Part shown: positions 45,606-55,714 of the stretch, one piece after another
Position numbering within the stretch: position 1 is the stretch's first letter
Layout: each line of letters starts with the position of its first letter
Assembly (NCBI GenBank): GCA_028285085.1
Contig: JANQQI010000047.1
Span: 124,001-188,000 of the forward strand
Direction: 5' to 3'
DNA length: 64,000 nt
From: Saprospiraceae bacterium
GTDB taxonomy: Bacteria; Bacteroidota; Bacteroidia; Chitinophagales; Saprospiraceae
Notes under the pieces: generated by a model
Database searches by the model: none
Seen by the model: only the letters and a program-made list of their open reading frames with translations
What the model was told of the DNA's origin: nothing
Made by a program: the position numbers and the translations under genes

Positions 45606-45741
45606 AAAAAATCTGTAATTGGAAACTTTTTCGCTCTGGCATCGGTTGGAAGCGGTGTTTTAGATATTGAAGTTGTTCATCAACTTCGGAGAGTCACTAG
45701 CAGGAGGATCTCTTCCGATTCTCACAAATATTTTTATCTTT

Positions 45742-46332
45742 ATGATACTGATGACGAACAAAGACGAAAAAGTACAGCATCACGAGCGCGTTTTCGAACA
45801 TGAGTTTTACCCTCATGCAGATGCGCTGTATAATTTTGCGTACAATCTGACTTATAATGAAGATGATGCTAGTGATTTGGTTCAGGAAACCTACATGAAA
45901 GCTTATCGCTTCATTGATAAGTATATCGAAGGGACTAATGCCAAGGCTTGGTTGTTTAAGATTCTGAAAAATGCGTTTATTAACCAATATCGCAAGAAGA
46001 GTAAACGACCAACTAAGGTAGATTTCGAAGAAATTATTAGCTATCACGACGAAGAGGATAGCAATTATTCCGGTCATATCGACCTGCGTCAGGAGATTTA
46101 TCAAAGTATGATGGGAGACGAAGTGACCAATGCGGTCAATAAGTTGCCCGTTGATTTTCGTACCGTTATCCTGCTTTGTGATATTGAAGGATTTACGTAC
46201 GAAGAAATCTCCAAGATTGTCGATATTCCAATTGGAACGGTACGTTCACGCTTACACCGTGCCCGGAATATGTTAAAAGACAAACTTAGCGTGTACGCTG
46301 AATCTCTGGGCTTCCAGGATAAGCGATCATAA
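45742..46332 (+). CDS. ECF RNA polymerase sigma factor (RpoE-like)
   Basis: 196 residues from ATG 45742 (an ATG at 45751 is equally good; the upstream TTG at 45667 is unlikely). Region 2: LTYNEDDASDLVQETYMKA, then KAWLFKILKNAFINQYRKKS. Region 4: LPVDFRTVILLCDIEGFTYE, EISKIVDIPIGTVRSRLHRA. The small downstream gene at 46461 looks like its anti-sigma factor. Confidence 0.92.
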   Translation: MILMTNKDEKVQHHERVFEHEFYPHADALYNFAYNLTYNEDDASDLVQETYMKAYRFIDKYIEGTNAKAWLFKILKNAFINQYRKKSKRPTKVDFEEIISYHDEEDSNYSGHIDLRQEIYQSMMGDEVTNAVNKLPVDFRTVILLCDIEGFTYEEISKIVDIPIGTVRSRLHRARNMLKDKLSVYAESLGFQDKRS

Positions 46333-46460
46333 GTTATTTTTTCATCTGGCTATGCTGATGATGATCAGAAAAGCTGTGGGGACCCTGGCGGCCAATGGTG
46401 CCGTTAGGGTTGCTTCATGCTAAAGCAGGAAGTTCATCAGCCGCCATAAAACCTAGATCA

Positions 46461-46703
46461 ATGGGGAATCAACAAACCTATCAGGACCTCATCAGAAAAG
46501 TGAATATGTACCTGGATAATGAGTTGACCAAAGAGGCAGAAAGAGAGCTGCTTCATGACATCAAGCAAAACCCACTCTACTTCGAAGTGCTTAGTAAAGA
46601 AAAATCCTTCCGCGAGTTTATCAAAAGCCGGGTTCATCGCCGCAAAGTTTCTCCTGCCTTGATACAATCTATAAAAGATAAAATACGTATCGCCCCATCT
46701 TAG
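46461..46703 (+). CDS. Small anti-sigma-like protein lacking the zinc cysteines
   Basis: 80 residues from ATG 46461; the frame extends to 46395 but the added 22 residues look random. The core VNMYLDNELTKEAERELLHD aligns with the helix of zinc anti-sigma factors of the RsrA type (F.DGE......L..HL..C..C), but there are no cysteines at all. It follows the RpoE-like sigma gene by about 130 bases. Function by context and pattern only. Confidence 0.6.
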   Translation: MGNQQTYQDLIRKVNMYLDNELTKEAERELLHDIKQNPLYFEVLSKEKSFREFIKSRVHRRKVSPALIQSIKDKIRIAPS

Positions 46704-46804
46704 ATCAGCCTACTGAAAGCTACCGACCTTATTATTCACACAAGTTGCTTATTTAGAATTGACCGCTCGTCAAGTGTCAAAATATCGTGTTATGCCCATT
46801 GGTT

Positions 46805-47314
46805 ATGATTTTAGCCATTGACGTTGACTATCGTGAGACGACTGCCCTAGCTGCTGCTTGTTTATTTGAGCACTGGCAAGCTGCTCGTCCAGTGTATACG
46901 CATCAGGCGATAGTCACCACGATAGCTGATTACGAACCCGGACAATTTTACAAACGGGAGCTGCCGTGTATCCTGCAGCTCTTATCGGAGGTGTCGTATC
47001 CGCTATCCACGATAGTAGTGGATGGCTACGTTTGGCTGGGCGACGATAGTCGCCCAGGGCTAGGGGCGCATCTCTATCAGACCTTGCCGGATTCTACCCC
47101 GGTGATTGGCGTAGCCAAATCGTATTTTCATGCTAATGGCCCACAAATACGAGCCGTAAGGCGTGGGCAAAGTCAGAAGCCGTTGTATGTTTCTAGTGTT
47201 GGCGTAGATGTGGCACAAGCTGCTGCTTGGATTGAAAGCATGCACGGCCAATATCGCATCCCCGATTTGCTAAAGCAGGTAGATCTGTTGAGCAAAAGTT
47301 GGCCGGCGTTGTAG
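46805..47314 (+). CDS. Endonuclease V-like protein
   Basis: 169 residues from ATG 46805 (a further 6 in frame to 46787). Motifs of endonuclease V: ILAIDVDYRE (first aspartate), YEPGQFYKRELP (catalytic glutamate), IVVDGYVWLGDDSRPGLGAHL (second aspartate), and PVIGVAKSYF. It is shorter than the usual 210-230 residues, and the canonical HPR of the second motif is DDSRP here, so activity on deoxyinosine DNA is not certain. Confidence 0.75.
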   Translation: MILAIDVDYRETTALAAACLFEHWQAARPVYTHQAIVTTIADYEPGQFYKRELPCILQLLSEVSYPLSTIVVDGYVWLGDDSRPGLGAHLYQTLPDSTPVIGVAKSYFHANGPQIRAVRRGQSQKPLYVSSVGVDVAQAAAWIESMHGQYRIPDLLKQVDLLSKSWPAL

Positions 47315-47431
47315 TAGTTGTAGTATTAATAAAGACTTGTAGTAGTAGAAGAAAGGTTTGGATAGTATTAACTTAGAGTGCTTTATAGAAAGCTGATCCG
47401 ATAGAATTTTAAGCAGTTGTTGTTCCCCAAA

Positions 47432-48319
47432 ATGGTCATCAAAAAAGCTAAGTGTATACTTTATAAGCCACATCCATTTATATTCAACTGGAGTAGTGTC
47501 ATTATTCCTTTTATTATTACCTTTTTAGTCTTAATTCTATTTCAGCCTTTCAATTTCTCCACTTTTACAACGACATCCCTTTTAATCTGGGCTTCTTCAT
47601 TTGGATTGATAGCGGCCACTAGTGTCCTTGTGGTGGTGAAGTCATTACAAAAACTATGGCCCAGAGCATTGGATGATGAGCGTTGGACAGTGGGAAAAGA
47701 GGTGTTACTGTTTCTTACGGTGATCATTGTCATCTGCCTTGCTATCTATTGTCTGTTCCTGATTCTCAATCCTCAACAAAACCATTGGTTTTTACTGCAG
47801 ACTGTATTTGTACGGAGCATTCTGATAAGTATTTTTCCTATTTTGATTTTGGTTCTATACGAGCAGAGTCATTACCAACGAATAAAATGGAAAGAAGCTC
47901 AAGCACTTAATCGGGAATTACTCCAAAAGCAAATACCATCTCAAAAAAAAACATCTTCCGGGATCGATTCCAAAGTTATACTCACCGCGGAGAATCAAAA
48001 GATGGCGTTGCAAATTGATGCCGAAAGCTTGCTCTTTATCAAATCCGAAGGAAATTATGTAGAAGTGTATTATCAACAACGGAAGCACCTGCAGAAAAAA
48101 CTGGTACGCAATAGTCTTAAGGCAATTAGTGAGCAATTACCCCAACGGCATTTCTTCCGCTGTCATAATCGCTACTTAGTTAACGTTTACCATATCCAAA
48201 GGGTAGAGGGCAATGCACGCAATTTGGAATTAATAATGACGAATCAAGAGTTGCAAATACCGGTATCCCGCGCTAAATCCCAAGCACTCCAACAACTGCT
48301 ACAAGGAATCAACAAATGA
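47432..48319 (+). CDS. Membrane-bound LytTR-family transcription regulator
   Basis: 295 residues from ATG 47432 (a TTG 15 bases upstream is less likely). Four transmembrane helices in the first 150 residues, then a C-terminal LytTR DNA-binding domain (about 195-295) with LLFIKSEGNYVEVYY and FFRCHNRYLVNVYHIQRV. No receiver domain. The next gene, a barrel protein 128 bases downstream, may be its target. Confidence 0.88.
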   Translation: MVIKKAKCILYKPHPFIFNWSSVIIPFIITFLVLILFQPFNFSTFTTTSLLIWASSFGLIAATSVLVVVKSLQKLWPRALDDERWTVGKEVLLFLTVIIVICLAIYCLFLILNPQQNHWFLLQTVFVRSILISIFPILILVLYEQSHYQRIKWKEAQALNRELLQKQIPSQKKTSSGIDSKVILTAENQKMALQIDAESLLFIKSEGNYVEVYYQQRKHLQKKLVRNSLKAISEQLPQRHFFRCHNRYLVNVYHIQRVEGNARNLELIMTNQELQIPVSRAKSQALQQLLQGINK

Positions 48320-48447
48320 TATTTGTGACGGGGACTCCCATTCTTCCCAAATAGATGTCAATCCTTCCCAATATCCTTTATTGGTAAGTCTTTAAAGACT
48401 TATTAGCCTTTGTTTTGCCGCAACAAAATCAAAATGTAATAGCGACA

Positions 48448-49722
48448 ATGCAGAAGTTTTTATGGTTGTTTTTCGTCATGGGGAGCCTGAATGTTGATGC
48501 GCAGGTATTTATCGAAAATAAAACTCAACATCGCTTCGCTCAGACTTATATAGGCTTGAATGTGCAAACTGTGCCTGCCTCCGGGCGATTGGTCTGGGAT
48601 AATCAATCACAATCATTTCCAACGCATATCTTACCCCGTCTCACGATTGGTGGATTGCATTTTTGGGGAAAGCTGGATTTCAATATGAATATACCGCTTG
48701 GGGTATTGGCTGACGACAACTTAACCGAGGAAGGGACACTAGCGTTCAATACCGGGGCTGATTTGAGTGTGCGATACTATCCGTGGCGATTGAAGTACGA
48801 TCGGCTGCGTCCTTTTGTGGGGGTATCCTTTAATACGATGCAATTGAGTCTGGGCGACGCGGTACAAGGTGAACGCATTGAAGGATTTATCACCTCTTCG
48901 TTTTTGGCTGGTCTTGCCTTTGCTCATCGTGGGTGGCAAATCAGCACCGAGTGGATGTTTATGCCGCAAAATGCGCGCGATTTTTATAGTGATAGGCAAC
49001 AAAAGCACCGTTTTAAATTACCGCAATCTTATTTTTCAGTAGGATTGATCAAATATTTTGATTTTACCCTAGGAGAGGAGAAATCCAAGCAATCCGGTAG
49101 AACTAAAGCGATAGAAGAGCAACTATTAGCGCAGGGAAAACTCAATAGTTTTTCTCTGGGAATCGCACCTAATGGCTCGTATTTCACAAGTGCTCCTACA
49201 TTTTCGGGAAACATCGAGTCATTGCCTCGCCACAAAGGGAGTTTCAATTGGGAATTTGGACTGGGATATCTCTTCCACAAAGCGAAGCTACACGCCGGCC
49301 TGACCTATCGAAATTACAGCTCAAATTCGCTCAGTTATAATTTGGAGCATGTCATTCGGCGGGAAGCGCTCTCCCTGGAAGTGTTTAAGTTTCTGTGGGA
49401 CTATCATGGTTTTGTCCCTTTCTTGGGCGCGAGTTTGAGCGCAGAACGTTGGGCCACTGGATTATTTGAGGATGATGTACAGCAAGGGGACACTCAACGC
49501 AGTCGAATTTTTTCACCGGGCTTTATTTTTGGTTGGGATATCCTGCCTTCCCCATTGGAGACTTGGGTATTGCGTACGAATTTACGCTATTACCCTTTTC
49601 AGAGAATTCAGGATATAGATGGTAAGAGGTCGAGGGTAGATCAATTTGAATTCAATTTTATCCAATTCGTCTTCTATCCGAGTCGTTGGATCAATGTTCG
49701 ACGTGCCAAGCGCGCCCATTAA
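48448..49722 (+). CDS. Outer-membrane barrel-like protein
   Basis: 424 residues from ATG 48448 (the TTG at 48415 precedes the signal peptide). Signal peptide FLWLFFVMGSLNVDAQ. The mature part is a series of amphipathic strands with aromatic girdles. No named family. Follows a LytTR regulator in the same direction. Confidence 0.65.
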   Translation: MQKFLWLFFVMGSLNVDAQVFIENKTQHRFAQTYIGLNVQTVPASGRLVWDNQSQSFPTHILPRLTIGGLHFWGKLDFNMNIPLGVLADDNLTEEGTLAFNTGADLSVRYYPWRLKYDRLRPFVGVSFNTMQLSLGDAVQGERIEGFITSSFLAGLAFAHRGWQISTEWMFMPQNARDFYSDRQQKHRFKLPQSYFSVGLIKYFDFTLGEEKSKQSGRTKAIEEQLLAQGKLNSFSLGIAPNGSYFTSAPTFSGNIESLPRHKGSFNWEFGLGYLFHKAKLHAGLTYRNYSSNSLSYNLEHVIRREALSLEVFKFLWDYHGFVPFLGASLSAERWATGLFEDDVQQGDTQRSRIFSPGFIFGWDILPSPLETWVLRTNLRYYPFQRIQDIDGKRSRVDQFEFNFIQFVFYPSRWINVRRAKRAH

Positions 49723-49890
49723 GTCAAGAAGATAGTTGGAAATTATTAATTACAAATCAGCCTATCATTAGGCAAGCCTCATTTTTTATCTGCTAGCAGC
49801 TCTCTCACCGTCAGAAGGCTTTCTAGGATTGGAAGTTCTAACATTAAGTGCATTGCATCCTTCGTATCCACATAGCATTTACAGTATTCG

Positions 49891-49918
49891 TTGAAACGCA
49901 AGAAAAATAGTACTTTTG
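49891..49918 (+). promoter_or_regulatory. Promoter of prfA
   Basis: TTG (49891-49893), 17 bases, TACTTTTG (49911-49918), a full Bacteroidota consensus, 23 bases before the ATG. Confidence 0.8.
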
Positions 49919-49941
49919 CGGGGTGAAAAAGACTGATTGTT

Positions 49942-51021
49942 ATGTTGGATAAATTAGAAGCTATTCGAGATCGCTACATTTATTTGGAGGAGCAACTTTC
50001 CGACCCGAATGTCACTTCCGATATGCAGCGTTTTAAAAAAGTAAGTAAGGAGTATAAAGATTTAAAAGAGGTAGTAGATGCTTACTATGCTTATAAAGAG
50101 CTATTAGGAAATATCGCGACGTCCAAAGAGATGCTCAATGAAGATGATCCAGAGATGCAAGAAATGGCGCGCATGGAATTGGACGAGCTCTTGCCTGCAC
50201 AGGAGGAAATGGAAGAGCAAATTAAAATCTTGTTGATTCCTAAAGATCCTGAAGATTCGAAAGACGTTATTTTGGAAATTCGTTCGGGAACGGGAGGAGA
50301 CGAAGCGAGTATCTTTGCGGGTGATTTATACAAGATGTACAGCCGGTATTTTGATATTCAAGGCTGGAAAGTTGAGGTGCTGAATGTCAATGAAGGAACC
50401 GTTGGAGGATACAATAAGATTGTGCTTGAAATCTCGGGCGAAGAGGTGTATGGGAAACTGAAATTCGAATCGGGCGCACATCGTGTACAGCGGGTCCCCA
50501 AAACAGAATCTCAAGGCCGTGTACATACTTCTGCAGCTACGGTCGCGGTCATGCCAAAGTTTGAAATGGAGGACATTGATATCAATAAAGCCGATCTGAA
50601 AGTGGATACCTTTCGTTCGAGTGGTGCCGGTGGACAGCACGTCAACAAAACTGAATCCGGGGTACGATTTACACACCTTCCTACGGGCATCGTGGCGGAA
50701 AGTACGGATGGTCGTTCACAGATCAAGAACCGTGAGATCGCCATTCAGCGGCTTTACGCTAAGATATACGAGACCCGCAAGAATGAGCACGACAGTGCCG
50801 TCGCCGCCCAGCGTCGCTCCTTGGTGGGGACCGGTGATCGCTCTGGTAAAATCCGTACCTACAATTATCCACAGAATCGCGTCACGGATCATCGCCTGGA
50901 AGGAGATGTGAAGAACTTCAATCTGCAACAGGTCGTCAACGGCGAGATCGAGCCAATTATTGAGGCTTTACTCATCGTTGAAAACGCCGAGAAGATGAAA
51001 GCTGGGGAAGCGGAAGCCTAA
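49942..51021 (+). CDS. prfA: Peptide chain release factor 1
   Basis: 359 residues. GGQ motif in FRSSGAGGQHVNKTESGVR, RVQRVPKTESQGRVHTSAAT before it, and the C-terminal YNYPQNRVTDHRL. DLKVDTFRSS before the GGQ is of the RF1 rather than RF2 type. Reads UAA and UAG. Convergent with the next gene, 20 bases apart. Confidence 0.95.
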   Translation: MLDKLEAIRDRYIYLEEQLSDPNVTSDMQRFKKVSKEYKDLKEVVDAYYAYKELLGNIATSKEMLNEDDPEMQEMARMELDELLPAQEEMEEQIKILLIPKDPEDSKDVILEIRSGTGGDEASIFAGDLYKMYSRYFDIQGWKVEVLNVNEGTVGGYNKIVLEISGEEVYGKLKFESGAHRVQRVPKTESQGRVHTSAATVAVMPKFEMEDIDINKADLKVDTFRSSGAGGQHVNKTESGVRFTHLPTGIVAESTDGRSQIKNREIAIQRLYAKIYETRKNEHDSAVAAQRRSLVGTGDRSGKIRTYNYPQNRVTDHRLEGDVKNFNLQQVVNGEIEPIIEALLIVENAEKMKAGEAEA

Positions 51022-51041
51022 TTTTTGCCTCATCTACTATC

Positions 51042-54000
51042 CTAGAAATCCATTCCTAAAGAGAAGTAAAACCGTGGATCTTGTACGACACGTGTTTCTA
51101 TCCCCCATGCGTAGTCTAGGCGAATGAAATAGCCAAATAGCATGGTTCGAACACCGAAGCCATAACCCGCCACGATCGGATCGCGGAAATAATTCACTTT
51201 GACGTTGACCGTTGGTGGATTCTCCAGAAAAACAGTATTGAGCGGGCTCTCCTGGCTGAAAGGTGTAGGGCCCTGCCAAGCTGTTCCCATATCAAAGAAA
51301 CCAATAAGCTGGAAATTGCGGAAGAACGATGAGCGAATCCGCCGTGAGAAATATTTGAAGATAGGCACGCGTAGCTCTGTATTCATCAGCGCAAAGCTAT
51401 TACCATTGCGAATATTATAACGGAAGCCCCGCAGGTTACTAGCCAAGGTTTGAAAGGCAAAGTCGTCCTGTGCAGGGAAAGGAATTTCGTTGTTGAAACG
51501 TTGTAAAAGCCAGTTGTCCACACCGCCAAGGAAATACAAGATTTTCTCCGAGCCGAAAGAAGTTGCTCCGGCTACCCTGACGGCAAGGATGGAGTGTTTA
51601 CCCAAACGCTGATAATGTCGAGCATCCAAACCGATCACAGTCATCACACCATCATTGAGGTCGAAGCTAAACTCATCCAAGATATCAATCTGGAATTTTT
51701 TCAAAACCTCAACGTAGAATTTATAGCGCGTGCCATTTTTGATATTAGGCGCTACGTCCAGGGTATTGTCGAAGACATATTCTACCCGTAGACCGAAACG
51801 CTGCTGATCTAGGGTAGGCGTTTCGAGCGAATTGCGGTCGGTCGCCAACAAGAATGACTTGTCGAAACGCAAGGTAGCGGAACCACGAATACTTGTAAAA
51901 ATATCCAGCGGATAGCGCACCTCCATTTGTGTCAGGAAGATTGTTTCTTTTGCCAGTCCCGGTACGGGTTGACCATTGTCTAGCCCAAATCTTAAATTTC
52001 GACGATAAACCGCATACCGCTTATCGAGACGTTTCTTTTTATCATCAAATAAGATGAAGTACTCGGCACCATTAAATCGCACGGGAATACGTATGCCCAT
52101 TTCAAATTGATAATCTTCAAAGAGATCTTTGAAATTGGCTTTTAGCAGAATGCCGGGCGGTGGATAGCTATACGCTTCCCGAGTACCGGCATAAGAATCC
52201 AAACCACCAAACAAAAGGCTATTGTCGAGTTGAGTCGTGACAAAATCCGTGCGGAATTTCAAGCGATAAGGTGTAATACGAGCTGGTCGAAAACGAATGA
52301 CTTTATTGGTCGGCAGTGGCCGCAATACAGTTGGATCACTGAGTACAATATCCTCTTCGGGTGGACGTGTGATGGTAACGCCTTCATCATCCTCTTCGAC
52401 CACAACCTGGGCAGGGACTTCCGTATCATCAAATTCACTCTGGAAGAGATAATTGTCGATGTCGATTTTTCCGGTATCGGGTTCTGAGATGGCAATATCG
52501 TCTATCGTAGTGTTGTCTTCTTCGGGCTCTTCTTCTTCGATAACTATCTCCTCGGGTTCCTCATTATCAATTTCGGGGACGACGAAAATCGGCGTCTCCT
52601 CTTCTCCTTCATCTGGTGTTACTGTATTCGGGTTAGAGGAGGTCGATCGACGAGATAAGCTACCCCCAGCCATAGTAAGGCGCTGCTCGTGGAAGCGCGT
52701 AGCTATCGGTGAAATAACCGAATCAGGCCGGCTATCCATGACGAAGAAGGAGTAAATACCATCTTCATAGATACTTTGGATGATCTTGCCACTTTTTGGA
52801 GCGGTATGTTGCGATACGATGTTCCGGCGATAATTACTCGCGAAATGATTAATAGATCTTTGCTTTATAATTGGGTCAAGGACAATCGAATCAATGAGGG
52901 TCGAATCCAGGCTCGTTAAACTAGAGTCCTGGTGCATCACAATCGTAGAGCCATCGTGGAGATAAATGATTTGGTCATAATGGTGGAGATAATCTTCCAG
53001 ATAGCCGTAGCGGCGGTTGAAGATGCCGCTTTCATCCGTTAGGAAAGAGAAATAGGTACTATCAACACCTACCGGACTGCGCTCATTAGCAAAAGGCGTA
53101 TTGGTTAGACGCACTAACTCATTTGACCGATTTTCCAAATCAAAATAGAAGAGATCAAATGTATTGATGGGTAAGATGGTGTCCAGTCGAAGCTGTTGGA
53201 CCAAAGAATCTTCTCGATTAGAGGCGAAGATGATGCCTTTCTTATTACGAATACTGACTACAGTTGCATCCAAATCATCGTAAAAATCATTGGTCAGTCG
53301 TTCCGTTTGACGTGTATTAACTTGGTAAAGGAAAATATCTGAGAAGCCTCGGACCGCTGCCGAGAAAACCATTTGATTGGGATTGACGAAATCCATGCTG
53401 TACACCCTCTGGTACTGTGTACTGAGGTCTTCAGTGCGTTTTTCTTTGCTATTAGTATCGTAGATGAGTAGTTTAGGGACATCACGTTTCTCGTAGAGCA
53501 CCGCCAATTCCATATTGTTAGGACTCCAGGCTAAGAGTGGATAGTTGTAATCAGTAGCCTGGAATGGATTACGGAATCCGGCTTTATAAATGACTTTGCG
53601 ATCACCGGTGCGGATATCCTGCATGTAGACTTTATAGCGTCCAATCTCATTTGCGACATAAGCAATGCGTTTGCCATCCGGGCTAATTTTAAGCTGAGTA
53701 AGCGGTAACTTGCGCTTATTACGCACTTTGAGTTTTCGTCCTTCTGGACGAGTCATATAATCTTCCTCCAGTTTGTAACGCTCTTCAAAGTACTCCATCC
53801 AATTCTCACTGGTTCTGCCGTAGGAAGTACCTAAGACATACAAAAAACCGCTTTCTACACTGCGATTAATTCGTGTAAGATATAAGAGGTTAGAAACGGT
53901 CGACTTACCATAGTTTTGTCGAATGAAATACCACATCGCATGCCCCGCCAATTTGGGGTTATCCTCTGCGAAACGAGAAAAATTCTTATACTTTTTCGAG

Positions 54001-54596
54001 CGGATGATATCACGAAGTTGATTATCTAACTCGGTATCCCAATCCTGACCCACGTAAGACACTAAGCCGAGCTTGAACCATTCGGGTAGGTTCATCATCA
54101 CGGCATTTTGTACAATCTCTTGCAAGTTGGCACCGAAGAGCATCATATTGAGATAAACCGAGGCGACGCCTTCGCGAATCTGCTGCCGTAGGTGAGTGTG
54201 ATCTCCGTTGAAATACACAAAAATCTTATTACCAACGATCTTAGTTTGACCACCGGTATTCATGAACGCTTCCTCACTCCCGATATTACTTTGCTTCAGA
54301 TCAGTGAGGTCAGTATAGACGATAAGTTCGATTTTATCATTAGTACGGTGCTCCAGAATACTTTGCACCTCTTCGTGGTCTAGTTCGGCCATTTGTACCA
54401 CTGACTGGGCAATATTACGCCCCTCACCGTAGAAATAGGTGATGAAATTGACGCTTTCGTATTGCATCCACTCTTTAAAATCATCGTGGTATTGTACTCT
54501 GTTTTTACCAAATTCAACCTGAGACCCCTGGCCATGGAGCAGCGTGATTGGTAATGTCAGCAAGCTTAGAAAGCAGAAGTGTATCAAAAAACGCAT
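51042..54596 (-). CDS. TolB-like propeller and outer-membrane barrel protein
   Basis: 1184 residues from ATG 54596 (an ATG at 54629 adds 11 residues before the signal peptide). Signal peptide FCFLSLLTLPITLLHGQG. About 30-290 resembles a peptidase-MA-like region; about 300-600 is a TolB/PD40-type propeller (LKISPDGKRIAYVANEIGRY); about 660-760 is a Ser/Glu/Asp-rich linker; about 800-1184 is a barrel with Omp85/surface-antigen-like features (YFLGGVDNWLLQRFN, GYGFGVRTMLFGYFIRLDYAW). It is a single polypeptide that reaches from periplasm to outer membrane. Widely found in the phylum; role unknown. Confidence 0.72.
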   Translation of the reverse strand: MRFLIHFCFLSLLTLPITLLHGQGSQVEFGKNRVQYHDDFKEWMQYESVNFITYFYGEGRNIAQSVVQMAELDHEEVQSILEHRTNDKIELIVYTDLTDLKQSNIGSEEAFMNTGGQTKIVGNKIFVYFNGDHTHLRQQIREGVASVYLNMMLFGANLQEIVQNAVMMNLPEWFKLGLVSYVGQDWDTELDNQLRDIIRSKKYKNFSRFAEDNPKLAGHAMWYFIRQNYGKSTVSNLLYLTRINRSVESGFLYVLGTSYGRTSENWMEYFEERYKLEEDYMTRPEGRKLKVRNKRKLPLTQLKISPDGKRIAYVANEIGRYKVYMQDIRTGDRKVIYKAGFRNPFQATDYNYPLLAWSPNNMELAVLYEKRDVPKLLIYDTNSKEKRTEDLSTQYQRVYSMDFVNPNQMVFSAAVRGFSDIFLYQVNTRQTERLTNDFYDDLDATVVSIRNKKGIIFASNREDSLVQQLRLDTILPINTFDLFYFDLENRSNELVRLTNTPFANERSPVGVDSTYFSFLTDESGIFNRRYGYLEDYLHHYDQIIYLHDGSTIVMHQDSSLTSLDSTLIDSIVLDPIIKQRSINHFASNYRRNIVSQHTAPKSGKIIQSIYEDGIYSFFVMDSRPDSVISPIATRFHEQRLTMAGGSLSRRSTSSNPNTVTPDEGEEETPIFVVPEIDNEEPEEIVIEEEEPEEDNTTIDDIAISEPDTGKIDIDNYLFQSEFDDTEVPAQVVVEEDDEGVTITRPPEEDIVLSDPTVLRPLPTNKVIRFRPARITPYRLKFRTDFVTTQLDNSLLFGGLDSYAGTREAYSYPPPGILLKANFKDLFEDYQFEMGIRIPVRFNGAEYFILFDDKKKRLDKRYAVYRRNLRFGLDNGQPVPGLAKETIFLTQMEVRYPLDIFTSIRGSATLRFDKSFLLATDRNSLETPTLDQQRFGLRVEYVFDNTLDVAPNIKNGTRYKFYVEVLKKFQIDILDEFSFDLNDGVMTVIGLDARHYQRLGKHSILAVRVAGATSFGSEKILYFLGGVDNWLLQRFNNEIPFPAQDDFAFQTLASNLRGFRYNIRNGNSFALMNTELRVPIFKYFSRRIRSSFFRNFQLIGFFDMGTAWQGPTPFSQESPLNTVFLENPPTVNVKVNYFRDPIVAGYGFGVRTMLFGYFIRLDYAWGIETRVVQDPRFYFSLGMDF

Positions 54597-54853
54597 AAGC
54601 GGTACGGAATATAAAAGAGTAGATGACAATTGGGTTATTGGACGGAACTATCGATAATCTCTTTTTTAAAAATAGAAAAAAACTTACAACTCCTTTTAAA
54701 TCAGGAAGTTTGAAAGTTTTAGAAATTTAAAAACCCGCTAGTGATTACTTTCTGTCCCTTACACAAAATGAGTTTTTTTGGACAGAATGTCAACGCTAAT
54801 GGAAACGAAGTGTATTTTTGCAAACATTCTTCAAAATTCTTAACGGCAAAAGT

Positions 54854-55495
54854 ATGGCTCTTGTTGCTGATTTTACGTTCAACCCTTTTCAGGAAAACAC
54901 CTATTTGCTCTACGACGACACTAAAGAGTGCATTATCGTTGACCCTGGCTGCTACACACAGGAGGAAAGAGACGAATTGGATAGCTTTATTCAGAAAAAT
55001 GGCCTCAAGCCCGTACGCTTGCTGAATACCCATTGTCATCTGGATCACGTTTTTGGTAACGGTCATGTACATCGTACCTATAATTTACCGCTAGAAATCC
55101 ATCAAGGAGAGCTACCTGTATTAAAGGCAGTGCCTAACATCAGTAGTATGTACGGGATTGCTTTTGCCAATGACCTGCCGGAGCCTGGACGATTTATTGA
55201 GGCTGGTGAGGAAATTACGTTTGGTAATACAACGATCAAAGCATTGCTTACCCCCGGGCACTCTCCCGCCAGTTTATCCTTTTATTGTGCCGACAGTGGT
55301 TGGGTTATTGCGGGTGATGTCTTATTTTATGGAAGCATTGGTCGCACCGATCTGCCAGGAGGCAATTACGATACACTGATCGATAGTGTGCGTAGCCAAC
55401 TTTTTACCTTACCGGATGAAACGCAAGTTTGGCCAGGACACGGGCCGAAAACTTCCATTGGCTTTGAAAAACAAAATAACCCATTCTTCAGGTAA
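54854..55495 (+). CDS. Metallo-beta-lactamase-fold hydrolase, glyoxalase II-like
   Basis: 213 residues from ATG 54854 (the TTG at 54818 overlaps a TATTTTTG -7-like element at 54813-54820 and is unlikely). NTHCHLDHVFGNG is the HxHxDH motif, LLTPGHSPASLSFY and IAGDVLFYGSIGRTDL give the further ligands, and VWPGHGPKTSIG the last. Thioesterase of the hydroxyacylglutathione hydrolase or YcbL type; substrate unknown. 11 bases before the DUF4177 gene. Confidence 0.9.
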   Translation: MALVADFTFNPFQENTYLLYDDTKECIIVDPGCYTQEERDELDSFIQKNGLKPVRLLNTHCHLDHVFGNGHVHRTYNLPLEIHQGELPVLKAVPNISSMYGIAFANDLPEPGRFIEAGEEITFGNTTIKALLTPGHSPASLSFYCADSGWVIAGDVLFYGSIGRTDLPGGNYDTLIDSVRSQLFTLPDETQVWPGHGPKTSIGFEKQNNPFFR

Positions 55496-55506
55496 GCAAA
55501 AACAAA

Positions 55507-55710
55507 ATGAAAAAGCAGTACGAATATAAAATCGTTGAAGCAGATCGCGACAAGTGGAAAATCGGTATTGCCCCCATCCCCACGGAGACCTTGCTAACGG
55601 GCTTTGGGCTAGAGGGCTGGGAGTTAATTCAGGTTTTTCCCAACCCTACTGCAAGTGGCAGAACGACTTACCTTTTGATTCTCAAGCGCGAGATGCCCGC
55701 CGAAGAATAG
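55507..55710 (+). CDS. DUF4177 protein
   Basis: 67 residues: YEYKIVEADRDKW, then LEGWELIQVFPN and TTYLLILKRE, the pattern of DUF4177 (a small beta-alpha-beta protein). Cotranscribed with the MBL hydrolase. No known role. Confidence 0.78.
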   Translation: MKKQYEYKIVEADRDKWKIGIAPIPTETLLTGFGLEGWELIQVFPNPTASGRTTYLLILKREMPAEE

Positions 55711-55714
55711 TAGC

